64,000 nt of DNA from JAEUJM01 sp041908445 (lineage in GTDB: Bacteria; Actinomycetota; Acidimicrobiia; Acidimicrobiales; DATDAH01): positions 6,376 to 70,375 of the forward strand of contig JAYRFK010000017.1 in the NCBI GenBank assembly GCA_041908445.1, in the 5' to 3' direction. Below are positions 17,238 to 25,329 of this stretch, one piece after another. The notes beneath the pieces were generated by a model. That model worked only from the letters and a program-made list of their open reading frames with translations. It did no database searches and was not told the DNA's origin. The position numbers and the translations under genes are program-made. Each line of letters opens with the position of its first letter. Position 1 is the first letter of the stretch.

Positions 17238-19082
17238 GTGAACGCGATGCTCGGACGCCTGCGGGGCCGGCAGGAGTGGAAGTTCTTCGGGGTGCTGCCG
17301 AAGGCCGACGTCCGCCTGGCCGCCGGCTGGTGGCTCGTGCTGGCCCTGCGGGGCGTGCTGCCCGCGGCCTTCGCCGTGGCCATGGGCGTGGTCACCGCAG
17401 CGGTGCAGGACGACACCTCGCTCACCGTGCCCCTCACCTTCATGGGGGTGGTCTTCGTGCTGTGGCAGGTGGCCACGCCGATCCACGCCAGCATCAGCGC
17501 CAACCTGGGCGACCGCACCGCGGCCTGGCTCTACGACGAGCTCACCGACGCGTGCGTGACCCCGCCCGGCCTGGCCCACCTCGAGGACCCCGAGCTCGCC
17601 GCCGACCTGCAGGTCGCCCGCGACTTCGACCTCGGCATGACCGGCCCGCCGCTGTCGGTGTCGCTCGACTTCATCGCCCAGGGCCTCGTCCAGATGGTCG
17701 CCGGCCTGGTCTCGGCGGCCCTGCTGTTCGCCTTCGCCTGGTGGGCGCCGATCGTGCTGGGCGGTGCCTGGCTGTCGACCCACTGGCTCCTGCGCGAGAG
17801 CGGGGTCTGGAAGGACCGCAACACCGACGAGGTGCGGGCCGCCCAGCGCGATGCCGACTACGCCTACCGGCTCGCGGTGGACCCGCCGGCGGCCAAGGAG
17901 CTGCGCCTGTTCGGGCTGGCCGACTGGACCATCGACCGGTTCGTGGCCCGGCGCCGGCGCCTCCACGAACTGCAGTACGAGGCCACCCGCATGCGGGAGC
18001 GCTCGCTCGTGTCGAGCCTGGTCGTCGTGCTGGTGGCCAACCTCGTCGTCTTCTGGGCGCTGGCCGAGGCGACCATCGGCGGCGAACTGGCGCTCGGGCG
18101 CCTCGTCACCTTCGCCCAGGCCGCGATCGGCGCCGCCCTCATCGCCTTCGGCGGTCTCAACTGGGCCCTCGACGGCTCGGCGGCACCGGTCGCCGCGGTG
18201 CTGCGCCTCAAGGCGCGGATGGCGCCGGCGGGTGCGCTCGAGTCGGGCGACCGCCCCGCCGCGGGGCTGCCGGCGGCCGAGCTGCGCTTCCGGGACGTCA
18301 CCTTCGCCTACCCGGCGGGCGACGGCCTGCCCGTGCTCGACGGCTTCGACCTCACCATCCCCGCCGGCAGCTCGATCGCCATCGTGGGCCAGAACGGCGC
18401 CGGCAAGACCACGCTGGCCAAGCTGCTCTGCCGGCTGTACGACCCGCAGGTCGGGGCGGTCGAGGTGGACGGCGTCGACCTGCGCGAGCTCGACCTGGAG
18501 GACTGGCGGCGGCGGGTCACCGCGGTGTTCCAGGACTACATCAAGTTCGAGCTGCCGCTGCGGGACAACGTGGTGCCCGCCGGTGAGGTCGCCGGGGTGG
18601 GCGACGAGCTCGTGCTCGGGGCGCTCGACGAGGCCGGCGCCGGCGACCTGGCCGAGCTCGACACGATCCTGGCCAAGGGGTACCCGGGGGGCACCGACCT
18701 CTCCGGTGGCCAGTGGCAGCGCGTGGCGCTGGCCCGGGCCCTCGCGGCGGTCCGGCTGGGCGCCGGCGTGGTGCTGCTCGACGAACCGACCGCCCAGCTC
18801 GACGTGCGGGGGGAGGCCGAGATCTTCGACAGGATCCTCACCGCCACCCGGGACTGCACGACCATCCTGATCTCGCACCGCTTCTCGACGGTCCGCCACG
18901 CCGACCGCATCTGCGTGCTCGAGCACGGTCGGGTGGTCGAGCTCGGCACCCACGACGAGCTCATGGCCCAGGGCGGCCGCTACCGCACGATGTTCGACCT
19001 CCAGGCCCAGCGCTTCGCCGAGGGCCTCACCGCCGAGGGCGACGCGCCCACCGAGGGCGAGGAGGTGGCCCTCGATGCGTGA
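17238..19082 (+). CDS. ABC exporter half-transporter (first of a pair)
   Basis: 614 residues. GTG 17238 is chosen because CAGACT (17226-17231) lies 6 bases before it. The N-terminal half has five to six membrane helices (about residues 20-310). The ATPase half has Walker A G-Q-N-G-A-G-K-T-T, signature L-S-G-G-Q-W-Q-R and Walker B V-V-L-L-D-E-P-T-A, then an H-loop I-S-H-R-F. With the next gene, only 38 bases away, it should form a heterodimeric exporter. The cargo is unknown; lipid or peptide export is typical for this type. Confidence 0.9.
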   Translation: MNAMLGRLRGRQEWKFFGVLPKADVRLAAGWWLVLALRGVLPAAFAVAMGVVTAAVQDDTSLTVPLTFMGVVFVLWQVATPIHASISANLGDRTAAWLYDELTDACVTPPGLAHLEDPELAADLQVARDFDLGMTGPPLSVSLDFIAQGLVQMVAGLVSAALLFAFAWWAPIVLGGAWLSTHWLLRESGVWKDRNTDEVRAAQRDADYAYRLAVDPPAAKELRLFGLADWTIDRFVARRRRLHELQYEATRMRERSLVSSLVVVLVANLVVFWALAEATIGGELALGRLVTFAQAAIGAALIAFGGLNWALDGSAAPVAAVLRLKARMAPAGALESGDRPAAGLPAAELRFRDVTFAYPAGDGLPVLDGFDLTIPAGSSIAIVGQNGAGKTTLAKLLCRLYDPQVGAVEVDGVDLRELDLEDWRRRVTAVFQDYIKFELPLRDNVVPAGEVAGVGDELVLGALDEAGAGDLAELDTILAKGYPGGTDLSGGQWQRVALARALAAVRLGAGVVLLDEPTAQLDVRGEAEIFDRILTATRDCTTILISHRFSTVRHADRICVLEHGRVVELGTHDELMAQGGRYRTMFDLQAQRFAEGLTAEGDAPTEGEEVALDA

Positions 19083-19128
19083 GCACCGACCTGTGTCCGA
19101 GGGTGGGGAGGTGGCCCTCGATGCGTGA
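19061..19128 (+). repeat. 22-bp perfect direct repeat spanning the ABC1/ABC2 junction
   Basis: The same 22 bases occur at 19061-19082 and 19107-19128. Each copy holds a GGAGG site, the final codons V-A-L-D-A, and ATGCGTGA, which is both an ATG and an out-of-frame stop. Copy 1 ends the first ABC gene; copy 2 supplies the GGAGG and ATG of the second. Between them a 17-codon frame runs from the ATG of copy 1 to the TGA of copy 2. A local duplication of the gene junction is the simplest origin. Confidence 0.85.
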
Positions 19129-20932
19129 CATGGGGACGTCCGGGGGCAAGGACGAGGAGCTGCCGCCGGCGCTGTCGTCGATGTGGCGCCTCTGCAAGCT
19201 CGGCTACCAGCACGAGCCCGCGCTCATGGCCGTCGCCTTCGGGCTGGCCCTGCTGGCCGCGGTGCCGGAGGCGATCCTCGCCCTCGGGTTCGCGCTACTG
19301 GCCAACGCGGTGGACGACGGCGACGCCTCCCGCATCCGGTGGATCCTGCTGCTGCTCGGCGTGGCCGCCTGCGCCACCTGGATCCTCACCACGGTCTCGG
19401 CCCGCGTGCAGCGGCGCTTCCGGGACCGGGTGACGATCGCGCTCGAGTCGCACGTCGCCCGCCTCCAGGCGTCGGTCAGCACCATCGCCCACCACGAGCG
19501 CCCCGACCACCTCGACCGCCTGTCGGTCCTGCGGGACCAGATCTTCGTGTTGGACCACATGTACATGTCGGTGTTCTCGACCGCGGGGTGGATCCTGCGC
19601 CTCGGCATCACCATCGCCCTGCTGGTGGCCATCAGCCCGGTGCTGGTCCTGATGGTCGTGTTCGCGCTGCCCACGGTGCTGACCTCGTCGTGGCGGCCGG
19701 GCGTCGAGCGCAAGGCCCGGGAGGCGGGTGCGCCCCACGAGCGCCTCGCCCGCCACCTGTTCACGACGGCCACGACCGCCCCGCCCGCCAAGGAGGTGCG
19801 GGTCACCGGCATCGGGCCCCGCCTGGCCGCCGACCGACGGGCGGCGTGGGAGCAGTGGTACGGGCCCCTGGCGCAGTCGCGCACCGGCTCGGCGGTGTGG
19901 CACACCCTGGGCTGGGCCGTGTTCGCCGCCGGCTACGTCGGCGCCGTCGTGTACGTGGCCTCCGGCCTCGATGCGCCGGTCGCCCAGGTGCTGCTCGTGC
20001 TCGCCGCCGGCTCCCGGCTCTCGGCCTACATCGGCGCGACCGTGGGCGAGATCGGCTTCCTGCGGGGCATCTGGATGGACGGCTCCCAGCGCCTGGCGTG
20101 GCTCGAGGACTACGCCGCCTCGGTGGCGTCGGCCGCGGACGTGCCCGTCCCCGACCGCATCCGCGAGGGCATCCGCCTCGAGCACGTGGACTTCGCGTAC
20201 CCGGGCACCGAGCGCCTCGTGCTGGAGGACGTGGACCTCGAGCTGCCGGCCGGCACCGTCGTGGCGGTGGTGGGGGAGAACGGCGCCGGCAAGACCACCC
20301 TCGTCAAGCTGCTGTCGAAGTTCTACGAGCCGATCGCGGGCACGATCCTGGTCGACGGCGCCGACCTGTCCCGGATGCCCGCCGAGGGGTGGCGCGACCG
20401 CCTCGCCGGTGCCTACCAGGACTTCTTCCGCTTCGAGCTGCTGGCCCGCCAGAGCGTCGGCGTGGGCGACGTGCCCCACCTCGACCACGAGCCCGCCGTG
20501 GCCGACGCCGTCGACCGGGCCGGCGCCGACGACGTGATCGCCGGCTTCGAGCGGGGCCTCGACACCCAGCTCGGCCCCACGTGGCCGGAGGGCGTCGAGG
20601 TGTCGTTCGGCCAGTGGCAGAAGCTCGCCCTGGCCCGGGGGTTCATGCGCGAGGACCCGCTGCTCCTGGTGCTCGACGAGCCCACCGCCGCCCTCGACGC
20701 CGAGACCGAGCACGCCCTGTTCGAGCGCTACGCCGCGGGCGCCCGGGAGGACCGCGGCGACGGCCGCATCACCATCCTCGTGTCGCACCGGTTCTCGACC
20801 GTGCGCATGGCCGACCTCATCGTCGTGCTCGACGGTGCCCACGTGGTCGAGGTCGGCTCCCACGAGGAGCTCATGGCGCGCGGCGGCCAGTACGCCGAGC
20901 TCTACGAGATCCAGGCCGGCGCCTACCGCTGA
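19121..20932 (+). CDS. ABC exporter half-transporter (second of a pair), atypical signature
   Basis: 603 residues from ATG 19121, with GGAGG 9 bases upstream inside the duplicated junction. Six TM helices are followed by an ATPase domain with Walker A G-E-N-G-A-G-K-T-T, Walker B L-L-V-L-D-E-P-T-A and H-loop V-S-H-R-F. The signature reads V-S-F-G-Q-W-Q-K instead of L-S-G-G-Q, which would weaken one of the two ATP sites of a heterodimer, as in known asymmetric ABC exporters. Downstream is palindrome P1, which could end transcription from both sides because the next gene is convergent. Confidence 0.9.
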   Translation: MRDMGTSGGKDEELPPALSSMWRLCKLGYQHEPALMAVAFGLALLAAVPEAILALGFALLANAVDDGDASRIRWILLLLGVAACATWILTTVSARVQRRFRDRVTIALESHVARLQASVSTIAHHERPDHLDRLSVLRDQIFVLDHMYMSVFSTAGWILRLGITIALLVAISPVLVLMVVFALPTVLTSSWRPGVERKAREAGAPHERLARHLFTTATTAPPAKEVRVTGIGPRLAADRRAAWEQWYGPLAQSRTGSAVWHTLGWAVFAAGYVGAVVYVASGLDAPVAQVLLVLAAGSRLSAYIGATVGEIGFLRGIWMDGSQRLAWLEDYAASVASAADVPVPDRIREGIRLEHVDFAYPGTERLVLEDVDLELPAGTVVAVVGENGAGKTTLVKLLSKFYEPIAGTILVDGADLSRMPAEGWRDRLAGAYQDFFRFELLARQSVGVGDVPHLDHEPAVADAVDRAGADDVIAGFERGLDTQLGPTWPEGVEVSFGQWQKLALARGFMREDPLLLVLDEPTAALDAETEHALFERYAAGAREDRGDGRITILVSHRFSTVRMADLIVVLDGAHVVEVGSHEELMARGGQYAELYEIQAGAYR

Positions 20933-20959
20933 CCCGCCTGGTTTCGATCCCCCCGCCCG

Positions 20960-21008
20960 TTCCTCCAGCAGAAACGGAAGGTCAGACCGCGCGTTTCTGC
21001 TGGAGGAA
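20960..21008. repeat. Palindromic element P1 (17-bp perfect arms)
   Basis: Arms TTCCTCCAGCAGAAACG (20960-20976) and its exact complement (20992-21008) around a 15-base loop. It lies between convergent genes, so it may act as a bidirectional terminator. A copy differing by one base (48 of 49 identical, same orientation) lies at 22764-22812, and a diverged inverted copy at 49966-50014. Confidence 0.9.
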
Positions 21009-21020
21009 GCGGTGGCCGGG

Positions 21021-22187
21021 TCAGAGGGCGAGGCGGATGGGGTCGGTGTAGACCGACTCGCCGCCGGCGTCGTGGAGGTAGAAGGCCACCTCCGCCGACG
21101 GCTCGTCGACGTCCCACAGCGCGTGCCAGAACGTGCGCCCACCCTCCAGCGGCGCCACGAAGCGCACCGGGGCGAACTGCTCCCGGATGTCGTCGCGGTC
21201 GACCACGGCACCGGCGTGCACCTGCGCGGCCAGCGTCCGCCACCGGGCGTAGGTGAACGCCGCGGTGCCCATGGGCCCGTCGTCGGCCGGGAGCTCGGTG
21301 CCCTCCGGCCAGCGGTGCAGCAGGTGGTTCGTGCAGACGAGCCGCCCGCCGCTGCCGTCGGGCGCGGCGACCATGCGCTCGAGGTTGCGCCGGGGCGAGT
21401 GCTCCCACACGAACGCGTCGCCGGTGCGGTCGGCCACGAGGAAGTGGCAGGGGGTGAAGAAGTAGTACTGCTTGGCGAGCAGCAGGGCCCGCCGGGCCTC
21501 GGCCGCGGTGGCGCAGGTGTCGAGCAGGTAGCGGACGACCTGCTGCTCGGACACGCCGACCTGGGGCCAACCCGACGGCTCCGGCTCGGGCGTCTCGTTG
21601 TCGGCGAGCAGCGCCACCGACAGCCCCGCCTCGTTGACGCCGTCCATGGCGCCGAGGACGTCCATGATCCCGATGGTCAGCGAGGCGTACCCCTGGGTCG
21701 GGCGCAGCTCGGTCACCCACACGTGGGCGGCGAGCGGCTCCTCGCCGGGGAGGCGGCCGAGGCCGACGAGCTCGCCGAAGGTGGCGGTGGGGAAGTCGAA
21801 GTGGCGCGACACCAGGCCGTGGCCGTCCTTGGTGCCCGTGCCGGGGTAGTGCACGACCGAGCAGCCCGCCGGGATGTCGAAGGTGCCGAGCCAGCCGAGC
21901 TCGAAGCGCTCGTCGTCGGGGTCGACGCCGAAGGCCTCGGCCACGCCGGCCATGCGCTCCGCCTCGGCGGGCCAGTGGTGCCGGAACCACTCGAGCCGCA
22001 CGTCCCGGACCAGCGGGTCGGCGGCGGGCAGCGGCCCGGCGGCGGCACCGTGGACCGAGCGGGCGGCGGCGGCGAGGGCCCGCCCGATCTCGCGGTCGGT
22101 GCCCTCGGCGCGCAGGTGGTGGACCGTGAGGACGTCGGCAGGCCCGCCGCCGGCGAGGGTGGTGACGAGGGGGGCGGGTGCGGTCAT
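21021..22187 (-). CDS. C45/AAT-like Ntn-hydrolase (acyltransferase or amidase)
   Basis: 388 residues; GGAGG precedes ATG 22187. The layout fits the C45 family related to isopenicillin-N acyltransferase and choloylglycine hydrolases: I-P-A-G-C109-S-V-V-H-Y, D-G-x-G-L-V-S-R-H-F-D-F and G-V-N-E-A-G-L-S-V. In this family self-cleavage before a Cys frees the nucleophile, here probably Cys109; that is a family inference. It would cut or transfer an amide-linked acyl group. Divergent from a MarR gene through a paired operator, so it is probably that regulator's main target. Palindromes P1 and P2 bracket the pair. Confidence 0.75.
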   Translation of the reverse strand: MTAPAPLVTTLAGGGPADVLTVHHLRAEGTDREIGRALAAAARSVHGAAAGPLPAADPLVRDVRLEWFRHHWPAEAERMAGVAEAFGVDPDDERFELGWLGTFDIPAGCSVVHYPGTGTKDGHGLVSRHFDFPTATFGELVGLGRLPGEEPLAAHVWVTELRPTQGYASLTIGIMDVLGAMDGVNEAGLSVALLADNETPEPEPSGWPQVGVSEQQVVRYLLDTCATAAEARRALLLAKQYYFFTPCHFLVADRTGDAFVWEHSPRRNLERMVAAPDGSGGRLVCTNHLLHRWPEGTELPADDGPMGTAAFTYARWRTLAAQVHAGAVVDRDDIREQFAPVRFVAPLEGGRTFWHALWDVDEPSAEVAFYLHDAGGESVYTDPIRLAL

Positions 22188-22202
22188 GGCGGTTCCTCCA
22201 AG

Positions 22203-22247
22203 TAGTGCGAGTTCGTAGTAGTATGGAGATAATGCGAGATCGCACTA
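22203..22247. promoter_or_regulatory. Divergent operator region: two TGCGAG(A/T)TCG(C/T)A sites around TAGTAT
   Basis: Site 1 at 22206-22217 and site 2 at 22233-22244 are near-palindromic 12-mers 27 bp apart. The outer arms TAGTGCGA and TCGCACTA also form one large inverted repeat. TAGTAT (22219-22224), the -10 for the MarR gene, lies between them, and site 2 covers its start codon. This is a good candidate for MarR autoregulation and control of the divergent amidase gene. Confidence 0.65.
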
Positions 22248-22753
22248 ACTCTGTCAACCCCCTTCCGTACGCGGAGGGCGGGGACCGTCCCGCCGGCGTG
22301 CGCGACGACGGCACGACGCTGCTGCTCGACGTCTGGCTGGTGTCCCGTGCGACCCACGGCCTGCTCGACGAGGCGCTCGCCCCCGCCGGACTGACCGCCG
22401 ACGAGTTCGCGGTGTACTCGATGCTGCGCGGGTCGGAGGACGGCAGCACGCCGAGCGAGCTCGCCGGCTGGATGGCGGCGCCCCCGACCACCGTGTCGAG
22501 CTACGTGAAGCGCTTCGAGGGGCGCGGCCACGTCGAGCGGGTCCCCAACCCCGACGACCGCCGGTCCTACCGGCTGCGCCTCACCGGCGATGGACGGGCC
22601 GCCCACCTCGCCGCCGCGCAGCGGTTCGCCCCGGTGCTCGAGCAGGTGCTCACGGCGCTCGGCGACGCCGGCGCCGACGAGGCCGTCGTGGCCGATGCCC
22701 TGGCGGCGCTGCTCGCCGCTCTCACCACCGCCCGCACCGCCCCCACCCCCTGA
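22232..22753 (+). CDS. MarR-family transcriptional regulator
   Basis: 173 residues. ATG 22232 lies 7 bases after TAGTAT, so the message is leaderless; frames from 22178 or 22223 would overlap the divergent gene or promoter. The winged-helix core includes S-E-L-A-G-W-M-A-A-P-P-T-T-V-S-S-Y-V-K-R-F and the wing V-P-N-P-D-D-R-R-S-Y, both classic MarR. Flanking helices give the dimer. It likely represses itself and the divergent Ntn-hydrolase by binding the two palindromes in the shared promoter; the ligand is unknown. Confidence 0.88.
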   Translation: MRDRTNSVNPLPYAEGGDRPAGVRDDGTTLLLDVWLVSRATHGLLDEALAPAGLTADEFAVYSMLRGSEDGSTPSELAGWMAAPPTTVSSYVKRFEGRGHVERVPNPDDRRSYRLRLTGDGRAAHLAAAQRFAPVLEQVLTALGDAGADEAVVADALAALLAALTTARTAPTP

Positions 22754-22763
22754 CACCCCGCCA

Positions 22764-22812
22764 TTCCTCCAGCAGAAACGGAAGGTCAGACCGCGCGTTC
22801 CTGCTGGAGGAA
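22764..22812. repeat. Palindromic element P2, near-identical copy of P1
   Basis: Same 49-bp design as P1 with one base changed in the right arm (A to C), same loop and same orientation. It follows the MarR gene by 10 bases and precedes a flavin monooxygenase gene. P1 and P2 together bracket exactly one divergent gene pair. Confidence 0.9.
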
Positions 22813-22906
22813 CGGTCTCTGGCGATCCGGAGGGGGTGCCGTCCGGCGGGGGGTCGGGGGGCTGCAAGACTCGGCGGCGACGTCCCGACCCCTGGGGGTG
22901 GTCCTC

Positions 22907-24343
22907 GTGCGCTTCGCCATCATCGGCGCCGGCATGTCCGGCATCCTGGCCTCGATCAAGCTGGCCGAGGCCGGCTTCGACGACCAGGTCGTCTACGAGA
23001 AGGCCGACCGCCTCGGCGGCACGTGGCGGGAGAACACGTACCCGGGCATCGCCTGCGACGTCCCGTCCCACCTCTACAGCTACTCGTTCGCCCCGAACCC
23101 GGGCTGGTCGCACCAGTTCTCGCCCGGCGACGAGATCGAGGGCTACTTCGAGCGGGTCGCCGACGACTACGGCGTCACCCCCCGCATCCGCTTCGGCGAG
23201 AAGGTCAGCGGCCTCGAGTGGGCCGACGGGCGCTGGCGCATCACCACCGAGGCGGGCACCACCGACGAGGCCGAGGTGGTCATCGCCGCCACGGGGGTGC
23301 TGCACCACCCGAACGTCCCCGACATCGCCGGCCTCGACACCTTCGCCGGCCCGTGCTTCCACTCCGCCCGCTGGGACCACGACGTCGACCTGGCCGGAAA
23401 GCGGGTCGGGGTCGTCGGCACCGGCTCGACCGCCGTGCAGATCATCTCGGCCATCGTCGACGAGGTCGGCCACCTCGACGTGTTCCAGCGGACGCCCCCG
23501 TGGATCTTCCCGCTGCAGAACACGGCGTACACCGAGGAGGAGCTGGCCGCCTTCCGGGAGCAACCCGAGCGCCTGAGCCGGCTCCACGACACGCTGGCCG
23601 AGCTCTTCGCCGGCTTCGCCGCCGCGGTCACCGACGCCGACTCCGAGCAGAACAAGGGCATCGCCGCCGCCTGCGTCGCCAACCTGGAGAACAGCGTGAA
23701 GGACCCCGAGCTGCGCGAGCGCCTGCGCCCGAGCTACGCGCCGGCGTGCAAGCGCCTGATCATGTCGGGCGACTACTACGAGGCCATCCAGCGCCCCAAC
23801 GCCGAGGTGGTCACCGAGGGGATCGAGGGCGTCGTCCCCGAGGGGGTGCGGACCAAGGACGGGGAGCTGCACGAGCTCGACGTGCTCGTCCTCGCCACGG
23901 GCTTCCGGGCCGACGCCTTCATGCGCCCGATGGACATCGTCGGGCGCGGCGGCGCCACCCTCGCCGACGCCTGGGACCCCCGCCCCAACGCCTACCTGTC
24001 GATCTCCATCCCCGAGTTCCCCAACTTCTTCATGCTCAACGGCCCCAACGGCCCGGTGGGCAACTTCTCGCTCATCGAGGTGGCCGAGCTGCAGATGGCG
24101 TACGCGATGCAGCTGGTCGAGGAGGTCGCCGCCGGCCGCTGCCGCGAGATCAGCGCCACCCAGGCGGCCATGGACGCCCACGAGGAGGCCCGGGTCGCGG
24201 AGATGGGCCACACCATCTGGGTGACCGGCTGCAAGAGCTGGTACCTCGACGACCGGGGCATCCCGGCGACCTGGCCCTGGCCCTTCCAGGACTTCCGCGA
24301 CGCCATGGCCGCCCCCGACCTCGCCGCCTACGACCGGCGCTGA
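22907..24343 (+). CDS. Flavin-containing / Baeyer-Villiger-type monooxygenase
   Basis: 478 residues from GTG 22907 (GTG 22898 is also in frame; GGGGGTGG lies upstream). FAD-binding G-A-G-M-S-G at the N-terminus, R-L-G-G-T-W, a Baeyer-Villiger fingerprint-like F-A-G-P-C-F-H-S-A-R-W-D, a second Rossmann motif G-V-V-G-T-G-S-T-A-V-Q and A-T-G-F near the end. It should use NADPH and O2 to insert an oxygen into ketones or oxidise heteroatoms in the cytosol. Typical length. No redox partner is needed. The substrate is unknown; steroid or cyclic-ketone turnover is common in such actinobacteria. Confidence 0.9.
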   Translation: MRFAIIGAGMSGILASIKLAEAGFDDQVVYEKADRLGGTWRENTYPGIACDVPSHLYSYSFAPNPGWSHQFSPGDEIEGYFERVADDYGVTPRIRFGEKVSGLEWADGRWRITTEAGTTDEAEVVIAATGVLHHPNVPDIAGLDTFAGPCFHSARWDHDVDLAGKRVGVVGTGSTAVQIISAIVDEVGHLDVFQRTPPWIFPLQNTAYTEEELAAFREQPERLSRLHDTLAELFAGFAAAVTDADSEQNKGIAAACVANLENSVKDPELRERLRPSYAPACKRLIMSGDYYEAIQRPNAEVVTEGIEGVVPEGVRTKDGELHELDVLVLATGFRADAFMRPMDIVGRGGATLADAWDPRPNAYLSISIPEFPNFFMLNGPNGPVGNFSLIEVAELQMAYAMQLVEEVAAGRCREISATQAAMDAHEEARVAEMGHTIWVTGCKSWYLDDRGIPATWPWPFQDFRDAMAAPDLAAYDRR

Positions 24344-24381
24344 CGGGCCGGCGGAGGCGCCTGGCCGCGCAGCGACGAGCC

Positions 24382-24431
24382 GAATTCCTTGTTGAGAAAC
24401 CCCCAGATCGGGGGTTTCTCAACACGAATTC
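24382..24431. repeat. Palindromic element P4 (GTTGAGAAACCCCC arms)
   Basis: Core arms of 14 bp (24391-24404 and 24410-24423) with a 5-base loop, flanked by outer GAATTC arms (24382-24387 and 24426-24431). It sits between convergent genes and could be a strong terminator. A sister element with the same core is at 25270-25318, on the other side of the kinase gene. Confidence 0.9.
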
Positions 24432-24456
24432 CCGGGAGGTGGCGGCCGATGGGCGG

Positions 24457-25224
24457 TCAGGGCGCCGGCGGCTGACCGGTCTCGCGGCGGACGAGGGCGT
24501 GGAGGGCCTCGGCCTCGCCCGGGCGGACGTTGGGGTCTTCGAGGCGGTACCTCGCCACCTCGGGCAGGACGGCGCGGGCGGGCTCCCGCCGGCCGGTGGC
24601 GTCGAGGAAGGTTCGCAGGAACCGGGCCCGCAGCCGGGGCTCGGCGGCGCGCTCGACGCGCGCCCGCAGGCGGTGGGGGAGCGAGCCGGCCGGCGGTTCG
24701 ACGTCGTGGTCGAAGGCGCCCATCAGCAGCCAGGTGATGGCGACGTCGAGGTCGGGGTCGCCGGCGCGGGCGTTGGTCCAGTCGATGACCAGCGGTCCGG
24801 CTGGCGAGAGCAGCACGTTGCCGGGGTGCAGGTCCTGGTGGACGATCGCGGGGCCGGGGAGCACGGGGTGCGGGCGCAGGTCGGCGGGTGCCGGCAGGGC
24901 GTGCAGGCGGACGTGGAGGTCGGCCAGCGTGCGGGCGTGGCGGTCGACGTGCCACACCTTGGCCTCGATGGCCTGGAGCATGGTCGGCCCCTCGACCCGC
25001 TCGAGCACCATCTCGCCCGGCCCCACCCGGAACACCTGCGGCACCGGGTAGCCCCGGGCCCGTACGTGCTCCATGACCTCGGCCTCGGCTCGAAGGTCGC
25101 GATCGGGCGAGGGCAGGCGGCGCAGCACCCGGTCCTCGCCGAGGGCGTGGACCGTGGCGTCGCGGCCGGTGGCTAGCACCGGCCCGAGCTCGCCCTCCGG
25201 GGTGCGCCGGCCGTCGACCTCCAC
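24457..25224 (-). CDS. Aminoglycoside-phosphotransferase-like kinase (APH fold)
   Basis: 255 residues. GTG 25224 has TAGCGT (25232-25237) 7 bases upstream, so leaderless. Kinase landmarks are V-H-Q-D131-L-H-P-G-N136 (catalytic loop) and V-I-D148-W-T-N (metal-binding Asp). The family phosphorylates small molecules such as aminoglycosides, choline or sugars; this one cannot be assigned, and drug resistance should not be presumed. It stands alone and is bracketed by two copies of one palindrome family (P4, P5). Confidence 0.85.
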   Translation of the reverse strand: MEVDGRRTPEGELGPVLATGRDATVHALGEDRVLRRLPSPDRDLRAEAEVMEHVRARGYPVPQVFRVGPGEMVLERVEGPTMLQAIEAKVWHVDRHARTLADLHVRLHALPAPADLRPHPVLPGPAIVHQDLHPGNVLLSPAGPLVIDWTNARAGDPDLDVAITWLLMGAFDHDVEPPAGSLPHRLRARVERAAEPRLRARFLRTFLDATGRREPARAVLPEVARYRLEDPNVRPGEAEALHALVRRETGQPPAP

Positions 25225-25269
25225 GCCGCCGACGCTACGCCCCGACCTCCCTCGCCGCTCCGCCCGTCG

Positions 25270-25318
25270 AATTTCGTGGTGAGAAACCCCCGCATCGGGG
25301 GTTTCTCACCAAGATTTT
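25270..25318. repeat. Palindromic element P5 (GGTGAGAAACCCCC arms)
   Basis: 14-bp arms at 25278-25291 and 25297-25310 with a 5-base loop, flanked by weaker AATTT / GATTT outer arms. Core and loop match P4 with one compensated base-pair change, the mark of a maintained hairpin. It lies between two minus-strand genes, upstream of the kinase and just after the aldo/keto reductase in map order. Confidence 0.9.
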
Positions 25319-25329
25319 CCGGCTGCCGT

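Noticed and set aside
24457..25224. APH-like kinase considered as an aminoglycoside-resistance gene
   Set aside because: Motifs fit the whole APH superfamily, which includes many housekeeping kinases; nothing marks a drug substrate.
20960..25318. Repeated palindromes considered as a CRISPR array
   Set aside because: No regular spacer length, no repeat series and no cas genes; elements are isolated hairpins at gene borders.
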